DNA from: Zeus faber
Lineage: Eukaryota > Chordata > Actinopteri > Zeiformes > Zeidae
DNA length: 64,000 nt
NCBI GenBank assembly: GCA_960531495.1
Contig: OY482853.1
Coordinates: forward strand, 23,767,322 to 23,831,321
Reading direction: 5' to 3'
A program made the position numbers and the translations under genes. Positions 23,765 through 55,546 of this stretch are shown in pieces. Each line of letters begins with the position of its first letter. Positions within the stretch are counted from its first letter, which is position 1. The notes under the pieces were generated by a model. The model was not told where the DNA came from and searched no databases. It saw nothing but the letters and a program-made list of their open reading frames with translations.

Positions 23765-24318
23765 ACATGTAGACTGGAGTGGGCTTGTGTGCAGCTGTTC
23801 GCCTGTAGAAACCCAATTTATGGAGCTCACAACGAACAGCTCTTGTGCTGACATTGCCCTCAGATGCCGTTTTGAACTCGCTAGTGAGTGAGGCAACCGA
23901 GAACAGACGCAACGTGTCAGCACTCGGTGGTCCCGTTCTGTGAGCTTGTGTGGCGTACCACTGCATGGTTAAGCTGTTGTTGCCCTTAGACGTTTCCACT
24001 TCACAATAACAGAACTTTGAGTTTCCTGGGGCAGGTCTATAGGGGCAGTAATTTGACAAACTGATTTGTTGGAAAGGTGCCATCCTGTGACAGGGCCACG
24101 TTGAAAGTCACTGAGCTCTGAGTACGACCCATTCTCCTGCAAATGTTTGTCTGAGGAGATTGCGTGGCTGAAGGCTTGATTTTATGCACCTGTTAATAAT
24201 GGGTGTGGCTGAAAAAGCCACACCCATTAATTCAAAGGGTGATTTGATGGATGGCTCAGCTGTCCACAAGGCCGAGACCACATGTCCACATACTTTTGGC
24301 TGTATGTAGTGTAGTGTA
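23765..24318 (-). pseudogene. Degenerate Tc1/mariner transposase N-terminus with one terminal end
   Basis: Read on the minus strand, a start-like MGRTQSSVTFN near 24133 is followed by broken frames. A recognisable Tc1-family segment then appears: VASLTSEFKTASEGNVSTRA, then RCELHKLGFYRRTAAHKP, the paired-like DNA-binding part just before the catalytic region. A stop interrupts the early part and the DDE catalytic region is absent, so the element is dead. The right edge CCACATACTTTTGGCTGTAT resembles Tc1-type terminal inverted repeats. The left end is lost against the adjoining repeat. Confidence 0.75.
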
Positions 24319-27300
24319 TCTCTCAGCTAGCAAGGGAACACTATGGAATCCCCCAAGAAAAGCTGGCGGAAAAGGACGTCTGGACCACTCTGCTCAGCCT
24401 CCATGACCCGGATAAGTTGCAAGAAAATGGATGGATTGATGGGTGGTAATGATGCAATGATAAACAGTATTGACAGGGTGATAACACATCACACACAATA
24501 ATTCCATGTGGTACAAAGAAAGCAAGGTAGTGTGAAATCCTTTGGAGGTTGAGTCTGCACACGGCTGCGACAGGAGCAGTCGGCAAAATAAGAAGTACTG
24601 TGTGTCTGGTCCTTTGCTCTAAATCGATACCCAGGCTCCAGTTTCACAGCTGTGGCCTGTCCACCCACTATCACCACTTACCAAATGAGTCTCCACAACA
24701 CCCACAGGAAATCATCCATGCATTTGCAAATACGTGGACCAAAACAAACATATGTACATAAAAGCAGACATTGACAAATGTACACATGCAAATCCTATAG
24801 TTAATTAAATTGATGTGCAATAAATATATATATTTTATATAAATGAAAATCCATTAGGAAAGACATTGGGAAAGTGTAATGGCCCCTACAAGATAGGAAG
24901 ATAGGTAGTGCAAATCAAAGGAAAAGTTTGGAGATTTTAGGCTGGAAAAGTTCACGAGCAACGTTGTCTCCTTCATAAAATAGTGTGTCAGTGCCTTTGA
25001 GCAAGGCAGTTCACTTACAGCCCATTCCATAGCTGCACCATGAAATGTATATGATTTAACAATTGTGTGTAAACCATTTAATAGTTCTTCGCAACTTACA
25101 ATTACCCATAACCCTCCTTGGGACATAAGTATGTTTGTGTCCACTGCTCAGTTAACTTTTCACTGGTAACTTCAGGCAATGGTCTAAAGACTAGCTGCTC
25201 TGGCATAGCTTCAAGTCCCCAGTTTAGACTGTCACAGTATCCCCCCACCCCCCAACTGCTCCACCCGAGCCCCTGGAGCAGTGGGCAAAAGGGACAGTTA
25301 TGTAAGAAGGGGGTGGAGGAGGAAACGGATAATGAAAACAGGGTGGAGCACAGGGCGGAGTGAAGGGTAATCGAGAATTATAAGAAATGCGAAGAAATTA
25401 AAATGGACTGAATGGAATTAGTTGGATTAAAAGGGGTGGAAGAGAATTTAATTACATGGATTGCAATAAAGGGAACGGAGCTGGGCTGAAATGACCGGAA
25501 CAGAGCTGGAGTTGATATCACAATTAAGTTAATCTTAAAATTTTTAAATCTGCTTATTTCAACTCCAAAAAGGGTTTGGTTTGGTGGAACCAGAGGATGG
25601 AAGGAGAGTTTCCCTTTTTGAGGATTATGGGCTCATCTTATGATAAGCAACGGAGACGGGGGAACAAAGCTTCTGTTGGCCAATAAGAAAATCAAGAGCA
25701 CCTCTGCCCCTTGTGCATCCACGTTCTCGCTTTCTCCCCTCACAAATGTTTAGCCGTGTGAAGAAGTTAACACACCGTCACACACAGGGAGACGCAATCA
25801 CCTTACAAGATCCCTGGATCTATTTATGGCCTCCTCAAGCTGCTAACATGGTTTTCCGTCGCTCTGGATCTCAGGTTGTGCGTCTCGCAGTGCCTCTCGG
25901 GTCAAAGGTTCCGAGGAAGGCGAGAGCCGCCCCAAATAAAAGCCGTGGCTCCTCATGTTCTGCCATCCGGTATGCCGTCCACAGACGTCACACTCAAACA
26001 GCCACAGTATTTTACCCTTTGGGAACTGGAATGTGGAGGAGCACCACTATGGATATGTGGATATATTAGTGTATTAGAGTACAGCGAGGTTTTATCACAG
26101 CAAAACATTGATTGGAAGCTTTGGGTCAAGGTGGTGTGATTCCATTGAAACATCTACCTGAGATGCGCTCCTCAGGGAGACAGGGCGGAGGGTGGGGGCG
26201 TCCCCTGGGCGGGTGGGAGGAAGGGTGGGGATGTGGGGTCAGTGAGCGGTGCCTTGCTATGTTTAGTGTGCCATTGGCGGGGCTCTCCGATCTCCAATGG
26301 CAGCTTGTCAGATTGAATTGCATCGACTCAGCTGTCACTATGCTCCCACCTCCGTCCATCCCTTCATCTGACCCTCCATCTCTTTCGTCTGACCATCCCC
26401 CCTTTGCTTAACCTGTCCCGTGAGGGAACTTCTCCAGACACATACAATATATTGTGCACACACCATGCGGTTCTGTACGCAAACATTCCTGTGAAGATGC
26501 AAAAATACAAACATTACACACACGTTCCCTGGCCGAACACCAACTGTGTGCTCTCTCTGTGGTGACCGCTCTGTTTTTGGGACCGGTGGGTGGTGCTGCT
26601 ACGACTCTTGCCCGACACGGACCTCATTAGCAACAACCTTCTCATCCCTGCTTCACAAGCAGCATCATACACAGGCTTGTAGCTACCTTTCTCTCTTTTC
26701 CTTATCTATATCTTCATCCATTCCTTCGCTGGCATTCCTTAGTCCGTCTGGCCGGAGGGTCAGTCAGTCAGTTAATCAGTCCATTACTTAAGTTTTTCTT
26801 TTTCGTTTGCCTAATGGTTTTTCTTCCACCATTGACATTTGACATTATGCATAAGCAAGACGACAATTAGATCAATAACAATATTGTATTTTTTTGCTAT
26901 TCATTTTGTTATAGCAGTGGTTATAGTAGTAGTAGTAGTAGTAGTAAATAAACAATCCAGCCACTGTTATGTCATTGGGGGAAGGCAGACTCGTAGCTCT
27001 CAAATGGTGATTACAAACCCTCAACACAGAGGAGAGGAAATGGTTTTGTTTATTGCAATGTGTGTGCTGATTGGCTGATAAATTAAGAAGAGAAAACGAA
27101 CCTGTGCTTGCTTATTGAGCACATCCGGAAAGAGGACTATGAACATGTATAAATAAAAAATAAAAAGGGCAGATACAGATCCTTACCTGACTAAATAAAT
27201 GCCTAATGGAAACAATGGGAGATAATAAGCAACATGTCATTCCATATATTTTTTTTTTTTATCAAATATCTGACGTCGTTTAAAGAGAGAGGAGCACTGA

Positions 27301-27908
27301 CAGTCTCTAGGTTCTAGGTCCCGGTTCCTAATGGTACAGAAAGGAATAATTCATAAAACACCCCATTGGACAGCGGTTGTGAATTAGTTACTATAAGCTA
27401 ATATTTTAAAATGAAAAAAGGGCTCCAACACAGATTAAAAATACCTGAAAAGAAAAGTCCTCAAATTACAATAATATTGCATAGTATAAATTATATAACA
27501 ACAACAACAACTCATGAGAATATATTTCTTTATGGTTATAGCAAAGGAACATTTCAGATGTGAAACCGAGTGACAAGCTACAACACAAACCCTTGTCTTG
27601 GTTTCCTGTACGTTTCCGGGTTCCTCTATCGCCACTGGAACCCGATCACAAGACCCTTTGACCCTGACCCTTTGACCCTCATACATACATAAATGGTGGT
27701 ACTCTAATAAAGGGGTATTGGTAGGTATTATTGGGGCTACTGGTACGGACCGCTGTTTTCCCCAGGGTCCGTGGCCTTATAAGGCAGGGCGCGCCCTGCA
27801 AGTCAGTTGCTGGGGCTACTCTACCTTGTGGACAGCTGAGCCATCCGTCAAATCGCTCATACAAATGTCAGCCAGAGGTACATGCAAAAGCATGCTTGCA
27901 CGCATGCA

Positions 27909-27909
27909 T

Positions 27910-27976
<67 letters not shown>

Positions 27977-27986
27977 CACACACACA
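27909..27986. repeat. (CACG)n / (CA)n compound microsatellite
   Basis: About 14 copies of a CACG/GCAC tetranucleotide pass directly into a CA tract. A shorter CACG tract also occurs in an ercc2 intron near 53789-53810. Confidence 0.95.
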
Positions 27987-29020
27987 ATCCAGAAGGCAAG
28001 GCACAGGTGCATTTCTGCACACAGAGCACCCCTTCTCTTTCTCTCTGGATCGTTATGTTTGCCTCCCTCTCACTCTCTCCCTCCCTCCCCACATCCCTTC
28101 TTGGCACTGCTCTCTGTCTCCCTCTCTCTGAATGTCGGGCACACTGTTGGTTTTGGCCTATGCATGTGTCCTGGGTGGTCCTCCTGACTTATTTTACTCT
28201 CGTCCCCCAGCTCCGCCCGACAGTCGTCCGTTCGCTCGTACAACATTGTCTGCTGTGGCTTAGCTCAGCGTTCCTTTGTGCAATCCTTCGTGTTCGTTCG
28301 TTCGCTGTTTTGATCTGCTTTAATACGAAGGCTGGTGCCAAAAACAACCTCTACCCGTTTGTTGCAGTTTGGGTGCCATGAAGCTAGCCGGTAATCTCCA
28401 CTCCGCTTACGGTGCATTTGATCCCATTTGCCTGTATTTACTTCATGCTAAGCTGCTCAGCCCCTGCCCACATACATCAACTAATTACTGTAGTAGTAGT
28501 GGAGACTTATTGTAACTCAACTTGATTGTTTCTTATCTCTCGCATGGCTGAGCCTGTCGATGTACACAAGCTTAAGCGACCAACGCTGGTCTGATATGGG
28601 GCATGCGTATGTTGTTGTTGTCTCGCCTGTCTTTGTCGGTTCTTGTCTTTTTGATGGCTTTGGAATAACAAGAAAAATTAACAGGAAAAACAATCTAACA
28701 TCTGCTAAGCCCTTTGTAATTCTTGTTTTGAAAAGTACTTGTATTGAATGTTATGAAAATTGTTCTTATTAGGGGCCCAGCCTGTATTCCTATATTATTA
28801 TTGTTGTAGTAGGAGTAGTAATAATTATTATTATTATAATATATTACAGTGGGGTTTGCTTTCTCACCATGGCAAACAGGCTCTGACACAACGGTCATCA
28901 TTGTTGCTGTTCTAAAGCCGCAGCCGCTGCAGCGCATCTCTCCCTCACAGAGATGGCCGCGTCCCGACGACGCCACGCCGCGGTGCATGCCGGGAAGGAT
29001 GGACCAGGTAAGCTGTCGCG

Positions 29021-29420
29021 GTGAAAGGTCCGATCGTTTTCTTCCGACTCGGTTCACGGCGAGTCACTCGGCGCGGCGATCCGTTCGACCGCTTCGTTCG
29101 ACTCGGCTCGACGCGGGCGGGCGGGGTACGACTTCCGGGCGTGGGACAGTCGCTTCGGCCCCATGTTGCGATCAAAACGGTTTATTTAGGCGGAAGAAGG
29201 AGAGCGTTGGGTCCAGGAGGAAGCTTTTAGTCGAATCCTCCGGGGGAAAAAAAATATTTTGACAGAGAAATGCAACTCACAAACGCGATGTATCCATTTC
29301 AAAGCGGTCAGTCGCGGTCAGTCACATTCAGTAGGAATTATGCTAAAAAGCTTGAACCTTTTTTTTTTTTGTCTTGGGCTTTAATTTAACGTCGGTCATT
29401 ATTTTGAGTATTTTGAGTTT
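29021..29420. repeat. Divergent repeat, copy A (pairs with 54411-54800)
   Basis: It shares collinear blocks with 54411-54800: GTGAAAGGTCCGA and GGCGAGTCACTCG-type phrases, TTTAGGCGGAAGAAG, TTATGCTAAAA followed by CTTGA and a T run, and CATTATTTT. The spacing is similar, but the intervening bases are diverged. Confidence 0.55.
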
Positions 29421-29550
29421 TTTGAGTCCCGACGCCCGAGCCATTTAGAACGCTCGTTCGCACCGAGCGGATCGTTCGCGAGTCCCGCGTCGCCAGTAAG
29501 CCGCGGTGACAGGAAGCCGCCTGAGCCGCGGAGCAGCAGGTGAACCAGGC

Positions 29551-29617
29551 ACGGGCTCCGGTGGAACGCACACGGGCTCCGGTGGGACGCACACGGGCTC
29601 CGGTGGGACGCACACGG
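29551..29617 (+). repeat. 21-bp minisatellite, three copies
   Basis: The unit ACGGGCTCCGGTGGGACGCAC is repeated three times in a row with one mismatch, followed by a partial copy, inside the CpG-rich klc3 5' region. Confidence 0.95.
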
Positions 29618-30086
29618 GTCACCACACTTTCTGGTTGTTTCCCGCCCGATTGTTCACGAGGACGGGTCGGAATGCGCCGGCTGGTTTGATGCTCGCCCCG
29701 AGTCCACGCCGAGGTAACGGGAGGGAAACGAGACGTGGAGCCGACGCCGAGCGGGTACGCTATTAATAACTTTTGTTGTGGGTCTGGACGTCATTCCCCG
29801 TCTTATAACACCGCCGTTGCGTTTATAGTTCTCATTTAATCGAACGCTTGTTGCATGTGTCTGGCGTTTTTATTTACATTTTATTCATAAAATGTTCAAG
29901 AGACAAATAAACGATTGTTTTTTTCTTTGTCTGTTTTTTTTGCACGACAGCCATTCTACCTGTGGAGCGACTAAAGTTGTGTTGACTTTGCACTGAAAGT
30001 GTAAACTACCCCCACCCCGTTCAGAGTAGAACAGCGAGGCCCGTGGTAAACATAGAGTAGGCCATTCGAGCAAACAAAGCGAGTAG

Positions 30087-30156
30087 TGACGTGGTGACGC
30101 GTCACTGGGACGCTGCCTACGTCACTGGCCGTCACACTGACTGTCCTGTGACGTCA
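30087..30156. promoter_or_regulatory. Cluster of CRE/ATF-type sites upstream of klc3
   Basis: Within 70 bp there are a perfect TGACGTCA (30149-30156), the palindrome TGACGCGTCA (30095-30104) and further TGACG/CGTCA half sites at 30087, 30120 and 30130. This is a dense array for CREB/ATF-type factors. The target gene (klc3 or other) is inferred from position. Confidence 0.5.
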
Positions 30157-31423
30157 GGGGTACGTGCCGTGTTTGACCGCGTCTGTAAGTGTCACAGTCA
30201 TCATTCCATGAGCAGTGGTGGAAGCTGGCAAGATACAAGGACTTGGATGTAATTATAAGTATATTCAGTTTTACTTCACTACATTTAAAAGCATATACAG
30301 TAGTATGCTGTTTACGCTACGTCATTTCTGACATGTTTTGTAACTCATGATTTATATTTGTGTGATATAACTGAGCCTATAGTACAATATGTGACGTGAA
30401 TGTATTATGTGATACTAAACACATGGTATAACAAGGACTACTTCTAATACTTCATTTATGATGCACTATATCTGTGTCGCACGTAACAAAATGCAATGAT
30501 GAACCTCTGTGCCTGTTAGAACGTTGCTTCCCTGTTTTCGAGTCGTATCCCGTGTCACACTGCTGGTATTCGGTTGTGGACATTGTAGTCCCCCCCCCCC
30601 CCCGGGGTGAGGCTGGGTGTGATGTCACTACGCGGCTTCCTTACATGAAGAAAGAAAGATGAGGTCGGCCGCGTTGAGCCCTAACGTATTGAATATCATT
30701 CTCCGCGAGTGGAAAAAATAAAGGAAGCTCTCGCTTAAAGTTGTATGAGCTCCACCAACTTGCGATCGGGAGTAAAGCTTTTGTCGTTGCTTTGTTAGGT
30801 GTATACTGGACATATGGGTAAAGCAGGTAAACATTACTCACTGCAGCAAAATCACTTCACTTCTGAAGTGCAACTGTAAGCTCCCTCCACAACTGGTTTC
30901 ACAACAAATCTTTTTTTTTTTTTCAGAGATTGAAACTCTGAATTGTTTCCACTTTCTCTTTCACGGCCTCATCCTTTCTCCTTGGTTTCTGTCTCGTGTT
31001 TGTGGGTAATTTTCGTTTTGTTACTTTAGTATTTTAAGCAGTTTTACAAACAATCTGAGGCACTTGCCAGCGTAGTGTGTAGTGTTTGCATTCTATATTT
31101 TTCTATTTCAACAGATGTTTGAGATGAGATCTTATTTTAGCATACTATGGTTTCAGATAAACTGAAACAACACATATTCATTGGCCGTACTAAATTAGTG
31201 TACTAGTATGCCGTTTTGCTGTGGGCTTTCCTGAACATTTATTAATGTGTTAATGTGTTTGCTGTTGGAATTATGTCATGTCATCAAGGCTTTTAAGTTG
31301 TAGTTACTTTCCTGTTCCTTAGACCTGTTGGAATGTAGTTATGTCTTCCAAATAAATATAAATAATGAACTGTTGCTTCTTTTATTCCTCTATTGTTGCA
31401 GTACCGCTACTGCAACTTCTTGA

Positions 31424-38122
<6,699 letters not shown>

Positions 38123-38152
38123 CACACACTCGCACACTCTCTCACATGCACT

Positions 38153-38187
<35 letters not shown>

Positions 38188-41100
38188 GGTCACCACTTCC
38201 TATAGAAGTCACTCTTCATCACACTCTGTTTAAGATCCAATTTTCACCTTTTTAACCATGCGTGGGAACGGGCCGAGCGGAAGGTGGTTTTTCAGCACAG
38301 CGCTCTGTCGCTCCTGTCTGGGCAGCTGCTAGTGCGTTGGATGTGTGCTCTTGAGTTGTTCCAAAGCCATTTTCATTTTCCCGTGTGGCTCCACCCGTTA
38401 TTGACAATCAGCGGTCGTGGGTGTGGGATCGCCACCATAATCCCTCCAGCAACGTCAGTAATGTTACAGCACTTTAGTTGTTTAGTGAAAGTCTAAAAAT
38501 AGTCTACCACGCTCTTACTTGACATTGTTGTTTTCAGACGTTTATTTTTTGAACTGTTTGGAGTCAAAGGTAAGAAAAGAAAAAATCGGCTTCTTTGTTC
38601 TGGGGAGTGATTTGAAATGAAATTTTGATTGAAATGTAATTTATGTCAATTTTTGTTTTGGTTGAGGGGGCGGTTAAGCTTTCAATTTGGCACTAAATAT
38701 TTAAATAACTAACCATCTACCGAGCATCTTGGTTTGAACTATTGCTGCTATCAGGTCAAAACCTGACATTTCCAAGAGGTTTTAAAATGTATCCTTTAAA
38801 AAAGACAAACAAAAAAAGATAACTATATATAACCTGCACAGTTGTGTGTACATTTTACATGTTTGAAGTTTTTAAACCACTAGTCTATCATAAAGTGACC
38901 AAAACAAACTTACGTTCTCCCAGATGGAATCCAACTTGAATATTTAGCCGTCTTATTACTGCTGACTGCGCAGGAGTTTCACTTGATAAAAGGTGCAGCT
39001 GACTCTCGTAAACTAGTGATACCAAACATTATATGTGCACACTTTGTCGAATCGGATACGGATATCAACTCTCGCGCATTTTAAAAGGTTTTGTCAGTAC
39101 TGAAACCTGCTCCCTTCCATCAGGGATTGTGTGAAGCTTCTAAATGTCGGAATATAATAAAAAAAAACAAGTCCTAAGGATTTAGACTGCGCGATGATTC
39201 AAACTATATATTTCAACTTGTTTTACCAGCAAAAGCTGAGGCAAGAGGAGTGCACACTTGGCTATGTTTACATGTACCCCACACATACATTTATGGGTAG
39301 TCATAGCTGACGGAGGATTTGCACTATAGTACTATAGGGACAGGAAGGAAATGTTATTTTTGGGGCTACAACCCCAGATTCCCACTCTTGCTTCCAGGTA
39401 ATAGAAATACCAACACAACATGTAGACAATAACAGTTAAAGGGAGTTACAATAATAATCTTTATTCACGTTGCATTGTGTATCATTGGACTGGCTCCTTA
39501 CATCTCTCCAAACTGTTGACCTTGAGCAAAAAGTGAAACCTATTCACGTAAAAAGGAATACTTAATGATATGTAGTCAATAACACTGCTTTAGACGGAGG
39601 TTAGCGGTGTAAAGAGATGTATTTTGTGTAAGGATTATGACAAAGCAGCACAGCAAAGACGTTTTGGTAGCAACGTTGAGGCATGCATTCCAAACTCAGA
39701 CCTTGTATATCTTAACTTTCTCAAACTGTCAAAAACGTTGTATTTTCTCTCATTATGAAAAAGAAAAAGCGTTTCACCGGGTAACAAACCCTAACCCAGT
39801 AACAAGCTTCCTACAGTACTTAAGGGGGATGTCAGCCACATAATACAGATAATACTCTAAGGAGGAGAGGTCGGACCGTTGACTAACTACCGCAGGTTAC
39901 CATGGTTACATCGTAACCCAAAATCACGGCACATGCTCATTATGAGATCGGCTGCTCCGTGGCCGATAAATAAATTTATATATGTGTTTATATTTGCTGC
40001 ATTGTCCATTTTGATATAAGCCATTATGGGAATGTTTTCTAAGCTCAATGTAAACCCCAAAGTTTGATGGGCGTACCTGTTTGAAAATCCCACCATCATT
40101 CCTGTCACATTAGAACACACCGGCACGGTGTATGTGGTTGTGTCACGTTCTAATTCTGTGTATTTGTCACGTACGCACAGAACCTCTTTAAAAGTGACAC
40201 TCGCATTGCGTCCGAAATGGCATTACTGCATACACGCACTATCGTCCAGTGTTGTGGGTTGATGACGACACTATTTAGACACTTTAACCTGCGCATTGCC
40301 CTCACGTTTTCCACGTTATTTATGAATAGTAAACACATTCAGACTAACTTGGCGTACTAAATGCGATGCCATTTGGGACGCCGTGATAAAGTAATTGGAC
40401 AAAGGCGCTGGTACTCTCTCTCAAGGGGGCTTCCTCTAGTTTGGGGTCTTTTTTTGTTTTGTTTTTGTTTTATAAAAAGGAGCTGTATGTTCCATTCCTT
40501 TTATCGTGGATATCTACAGATTGTACATTTGCTGATATTTAATATTTTATTGCTGGTTTCATAATAGGTTTATTATGGTGACCCCAAGGTGTCAGGGGAC
40601 TAAAGTAAATTGTTCCCTCAAATTGGTACAAAGCCTTTCTGTGCAATTATTTCCCTTAAATTATTAATGATTACCTCAAATTAGGGATTTGCTCCCACAA
40701 TTAGTGTTGAAAGACCTTTAATTGTTCCAGAGTAAAAAAAATAAAAATTTGTAGTCATGATTTAGTTTTTAAGGAATGATTTCTCGATTTTCTTCCCTGA
40801 TACTTTTGGGCTCCAACTGAACACATCATAGTGTTATAGTCTGTTCTAACCGTAGCTGAGCCGCTACCAGAATGTTACATGCAACAGTCAAAATAAGGCA
40901 CATAGGTCTTAATGTAGAATGTATCCAAGAATCCCTAATATCTTCTTACATTGTTTATGAAATTTTGATATGTTTGTATTTTCTAACCAGAAGCTGAAAA
41001 ATAAAAAAGGTACTTTAAGAATTTGTATTTCAAAGAATTCATTACATATACACATCTATTTACACGAAACCATTTCTTAGAACAAACTAGACATATCCGT

Positions 41101-42373
41101 TTTAAAAGTACAAAAACGCTGTATTTCCACACTCAAAAACAGATACAAATATAGCCGCAAGCAGCAATACACAGGGATCGTTTTAGGTAAGTATTAGTTT
41201 TCGGGGTTCTGTGAAAAGCAGAACAAGTTACAGAAAGCCAGGGTTGGTCATTGCTATAACCCACCGTGATGCTTGTGGCAACCCAACTCTAGTCTGAGGC
41301 GGATATGACGTCTCAGCATCTGTTATTCAGAATGACACGAGGTCTGTACAGCGCCTTAACAGCGTTCTTTCCCTCGCTGTGGGGTTTGGTTGGGTCACAC
41401 TGAGGAAAAACCCTGTCGTGATGGAGGGGAGCTCAGTCCACTGTGGAGGGACGCTTTTTGTTTTGGGTTGTTTTTTTTTAACGCATATTTAATGTTTTGG
41501 AAAACTAAAAATAACGTTTACTTTAAATAATTATTTTTCATGTGTTTTTTCACATGAGCATTTCTCGTGGACTTACATCACTGAATGTTTCACTTGTGTC
41601 ATTTAGTTGAAATGTCTCTTGACAATCACGATTGTTTTTGGATCATGCAATACGGACTGTTCCTCCAAAGCGCCTTAAAACTTTGTGCAGTGGAAAAACG
41701 CCTTCCGTGACAGATTCCTTTTCTGGTTTTGTAAAACGCAGCACAAGTTACAGTTTTCCAAATTACCATTAAACGCATCATCCGGTTGCCTGTGCGTGGG
41801 TCGTGTCGATGCTGTGCAGGGGCCCAAGTCGCTGGAGGGGAATGACTTCTGAGAGGCAGAGCTTGGATGATGTCAAAGCACCAGCCCCTGAAACTAATCA
41901 AATCGTGTCAACGTTCTTCTACTTCCGGTACAACTCGGACAAGACATCTGAAATGTTCTGGGTCTAATGAGACCTCAATATCTGCGTACTGCGGTTGCTG
42001 TGTTTCGGATACTTTTAGCCGAGATTTAAAGTCAGTAAAAACAATAGGGTTAAACCCCTAAATATAATTTTGTTGCGACTGTGCATAGTTGCCTTTTTGT
42101 TGAGCAAACTAATCAAAGCAGCGGTGTCTGTACAACGCTGGCCGTGCGCAGACATTTACACAGAGCAGACGACCTCCGTCAAAAGTCTGTTGATTAAATT
42201 ATATGCACGCTAATAATCAAGTGGAATAAGAATTACGACGTTCGAGTCCTGTCACGATAAGATGTAGAAATTTGCAATGAGGTAAACGTACAGTACAGTG
42301 TGAGGCTTTTACTCTCAACAGAACTGACCTGTAGCAGGTAAGTTTTCTAATACTTTGAACTGAGTAAGTCGTT
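38123..42373. other. klc3 3'UTR and convergent spacer before ercc2
   Basis: After the klc3 stop and a CA tract (38154-38186) the sequence is AT-rich with no coding feature. Possible plus-strand AATAAA signals occur near 39157 and at 41000-41005. I cannot tell which is used. A 3'UTR of about 1.0 or 2.9 kb would result. No repeat was identified confidently in this part. Confidence 0.5.
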
Positions 42374-42379
42374 TTTATT
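42374..42379 (-). terminator. ercc2 polyadenylation signal
   Basis: On the minus strand AATAAA lies about 70 nt downstream of the ercc2 stop codon, within AAAATAAAAAC. This gives a short 3'UTR. Confidence 0.65.
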
Positions 42380-42445
42380 TTCAAGTAACAGTGATTGTTT
42401 GGCGGGGCCGTGTTCCCCAAGCCACAGGAGTGTGCGTGCGTCCCC

Positions 42446-54230
<11,785 letters not shown>

Positions 54231-54400
54231 TTTCGTAACAGTTGTTGCAGTCGCTGTTACTCTACGTCCATCACTTCCGATAAGGTGAAATAATGACGCA
54301 GCGCCTCGCTGTAGTCTGCATAGTTATCAACCCTCGACCAAAGAGCTCAGCCAGCCGGCGACAGCCGCAACCACTTCCGGGTCATTGATTTCAAAATAAA
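54231..54400 (-). promoter_or_regulatory. ercc2 promoter region
   Basis: Immediately upstream of the ATG there is no TATA box. ETS-type cores (CCGGAAGT on the minus strand at ~54373-54380 and TCGGAAGT at ~54272-54279) and a GC-rich GCCGGC patch are typical of a housekeeping promoter. Confidence 0.5.
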
Positions 54401-54410
54401 AGCTCGTGTT

Positions 54411-54800
54411 TTGCGTGGTGATGAAAGGTTCGACTCTTTTTTTCGAGATTCGGTTTTTGACGAGTCGCTCAATGAAAAAAAAAAGATTCGATCGATTTTC
54501 CGACACTTGGATCGTTTGGTTCAGTTGGTGTTTAATGCACTGGCGAGCGACGGAGGACTTACGGTGAACGATGGACGAGATTCAGAGGCGGTGGGCCCTG
54601 ACTTGTAAATGGAATTCTCATGAGAATCATGTTGTTCGTTTTCTTTAGGCGGAAGAAGCAAACTACAGATACTCAAAATAGTGTAGCTTAATTCTCTCAA
54701 AATTATTTAACGTTATGCTAAAAGTCTTGATTTTTTTTCCCACATTCATTTCTAAATGACATCATTATTTTCAGTTCGCGAGTGAGGATGAACTCATTCG
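54411..54800. repeat. Divergent repeat, copy B (pairs with 29021-29420)
   Basis: It is collinear with copy A through GATGAAAGGTTCGA, GACGAGTCGCTC, TTTAGGCGGAAGAAG, TTATGCTAAAAGTCTTGA with a T run, and CATCATTATTTT. It lies just upstream of ercc2, as copy A lies in the probable klc3 promoter zone. Confidence 0.55.
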
Positions 54801-54855
54801 ATCGCCACGAACGACTCGTTGATCTTTCCTCACTAGTGTCTCAAGAAGAGCCTCT

Positions 54856-55266
54856 CGAAGAAGAAGAAGAAGAAGAAGAAGAAGAAGAAGAATCTTTAAT
54901 TGTCACACAACACACCACACTACAACACATGCTTGCACACACACACACACACGCACATGCTTTTGGATGGTGGCCGGTGAAACGGCTCCTCTGCATTTGA
55001 CCCATCCTGGCTGGTCCTTCCTCCGGGGCCACAGCCAAGAGCAGTGGGCAGCGTTCGTTGACGCCCGGGGACCAAGTGATGAGTGTCCATCGCTGGTCAG
55101 ACGATGATGTTGTGCATGTTTTTGGTGGTGGGTCCTGGCTGACGTGAGGTGGAGGAAACCCCATGTGAGCACGGGGAGAACATGCAAACTCCACACAGAA
55201 AGGCTCCTGTTTGGAGGATAACCCGGGAGCACGGTGCCAACAGCGCCCCAGGCGGGAATTGAACCC
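54856..55266 (+). repeat. Dispersed repeat, copy 2 (pairs with 23319-23690)
   Basis: It starts with an expanded GAA tract (54857-54891), then TCTTTAATTGTCACAC, an inserted CA tract, and the same collinear body as copy 1 (GGTGGCCGGTGAAA, GTCCATCGCTGGTCAGACGA, GAACATGCAAACTCCACACA). It ends in GGCGGGAATTGAACCCAA. Confidence 0.85.
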
Positions 55267-55352
55267 AATTTTTTAAATGAGTTTCGATCAAATTAAATAA
55301 AACAAAAACTTTATTAATCCCTGGGGAGAATGCAGGACTACATTCACCCATG

Positions 55353-55394
<42 letters not shown>

Positions 55395-55468
55395 CTTATT
55401 AATTTTTATTTTGCATTAAATAAAAAACAAAAAAAATGTATAAAATACATATATAAATTATATATATA

Positions 55469-55546
<78 letters not shown>

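Larger units (their letters stand above)
19122..28850. other. Gene-free interval between divergent ckm and klc3
   Basis: About 10 kb without a recognisable exon. It holds GT-rich tracts near 19800, a dispersed repeat at 19432-19510 with an inverted relative at 22530-22566, a repeat at 23319-23690, a broken Tc1-type element at 23765-24318, GTA repeats near 26920-26945 and a CACG tract at 27909-27964. Near 22165-22400 an AT-flanked block (GCAACGCTATGTGAC, then a T run) looks like another dispersed repeat. The remaining open frames show no family features. Confidence 0.6.
28850..29760 (+). promoter_or_regulatory. CpG-rich region, probable klc3 promoter and 5' exon
   Basis: CpG density is high from about 28915 to 29760. 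A candidate untranslated first exon ends at 29009 (ggatggaccag|gtaagc), preceded by GATGGCCGCG (YY1-like) and GCATGCCGGGAA. The donor can be spliced to the klc3 acceptor before 31402. This is the nearest CpG-rich region upstream of klc3 on its strand. Transcription start is not visible directly. Confidence 0.5.

Noticed and set aside
27900..27986. A CRISPR-like regular repeat
   Set aside because: The regularity is a CACG/CA microsatellite without spacers, in a vertebrate genome.
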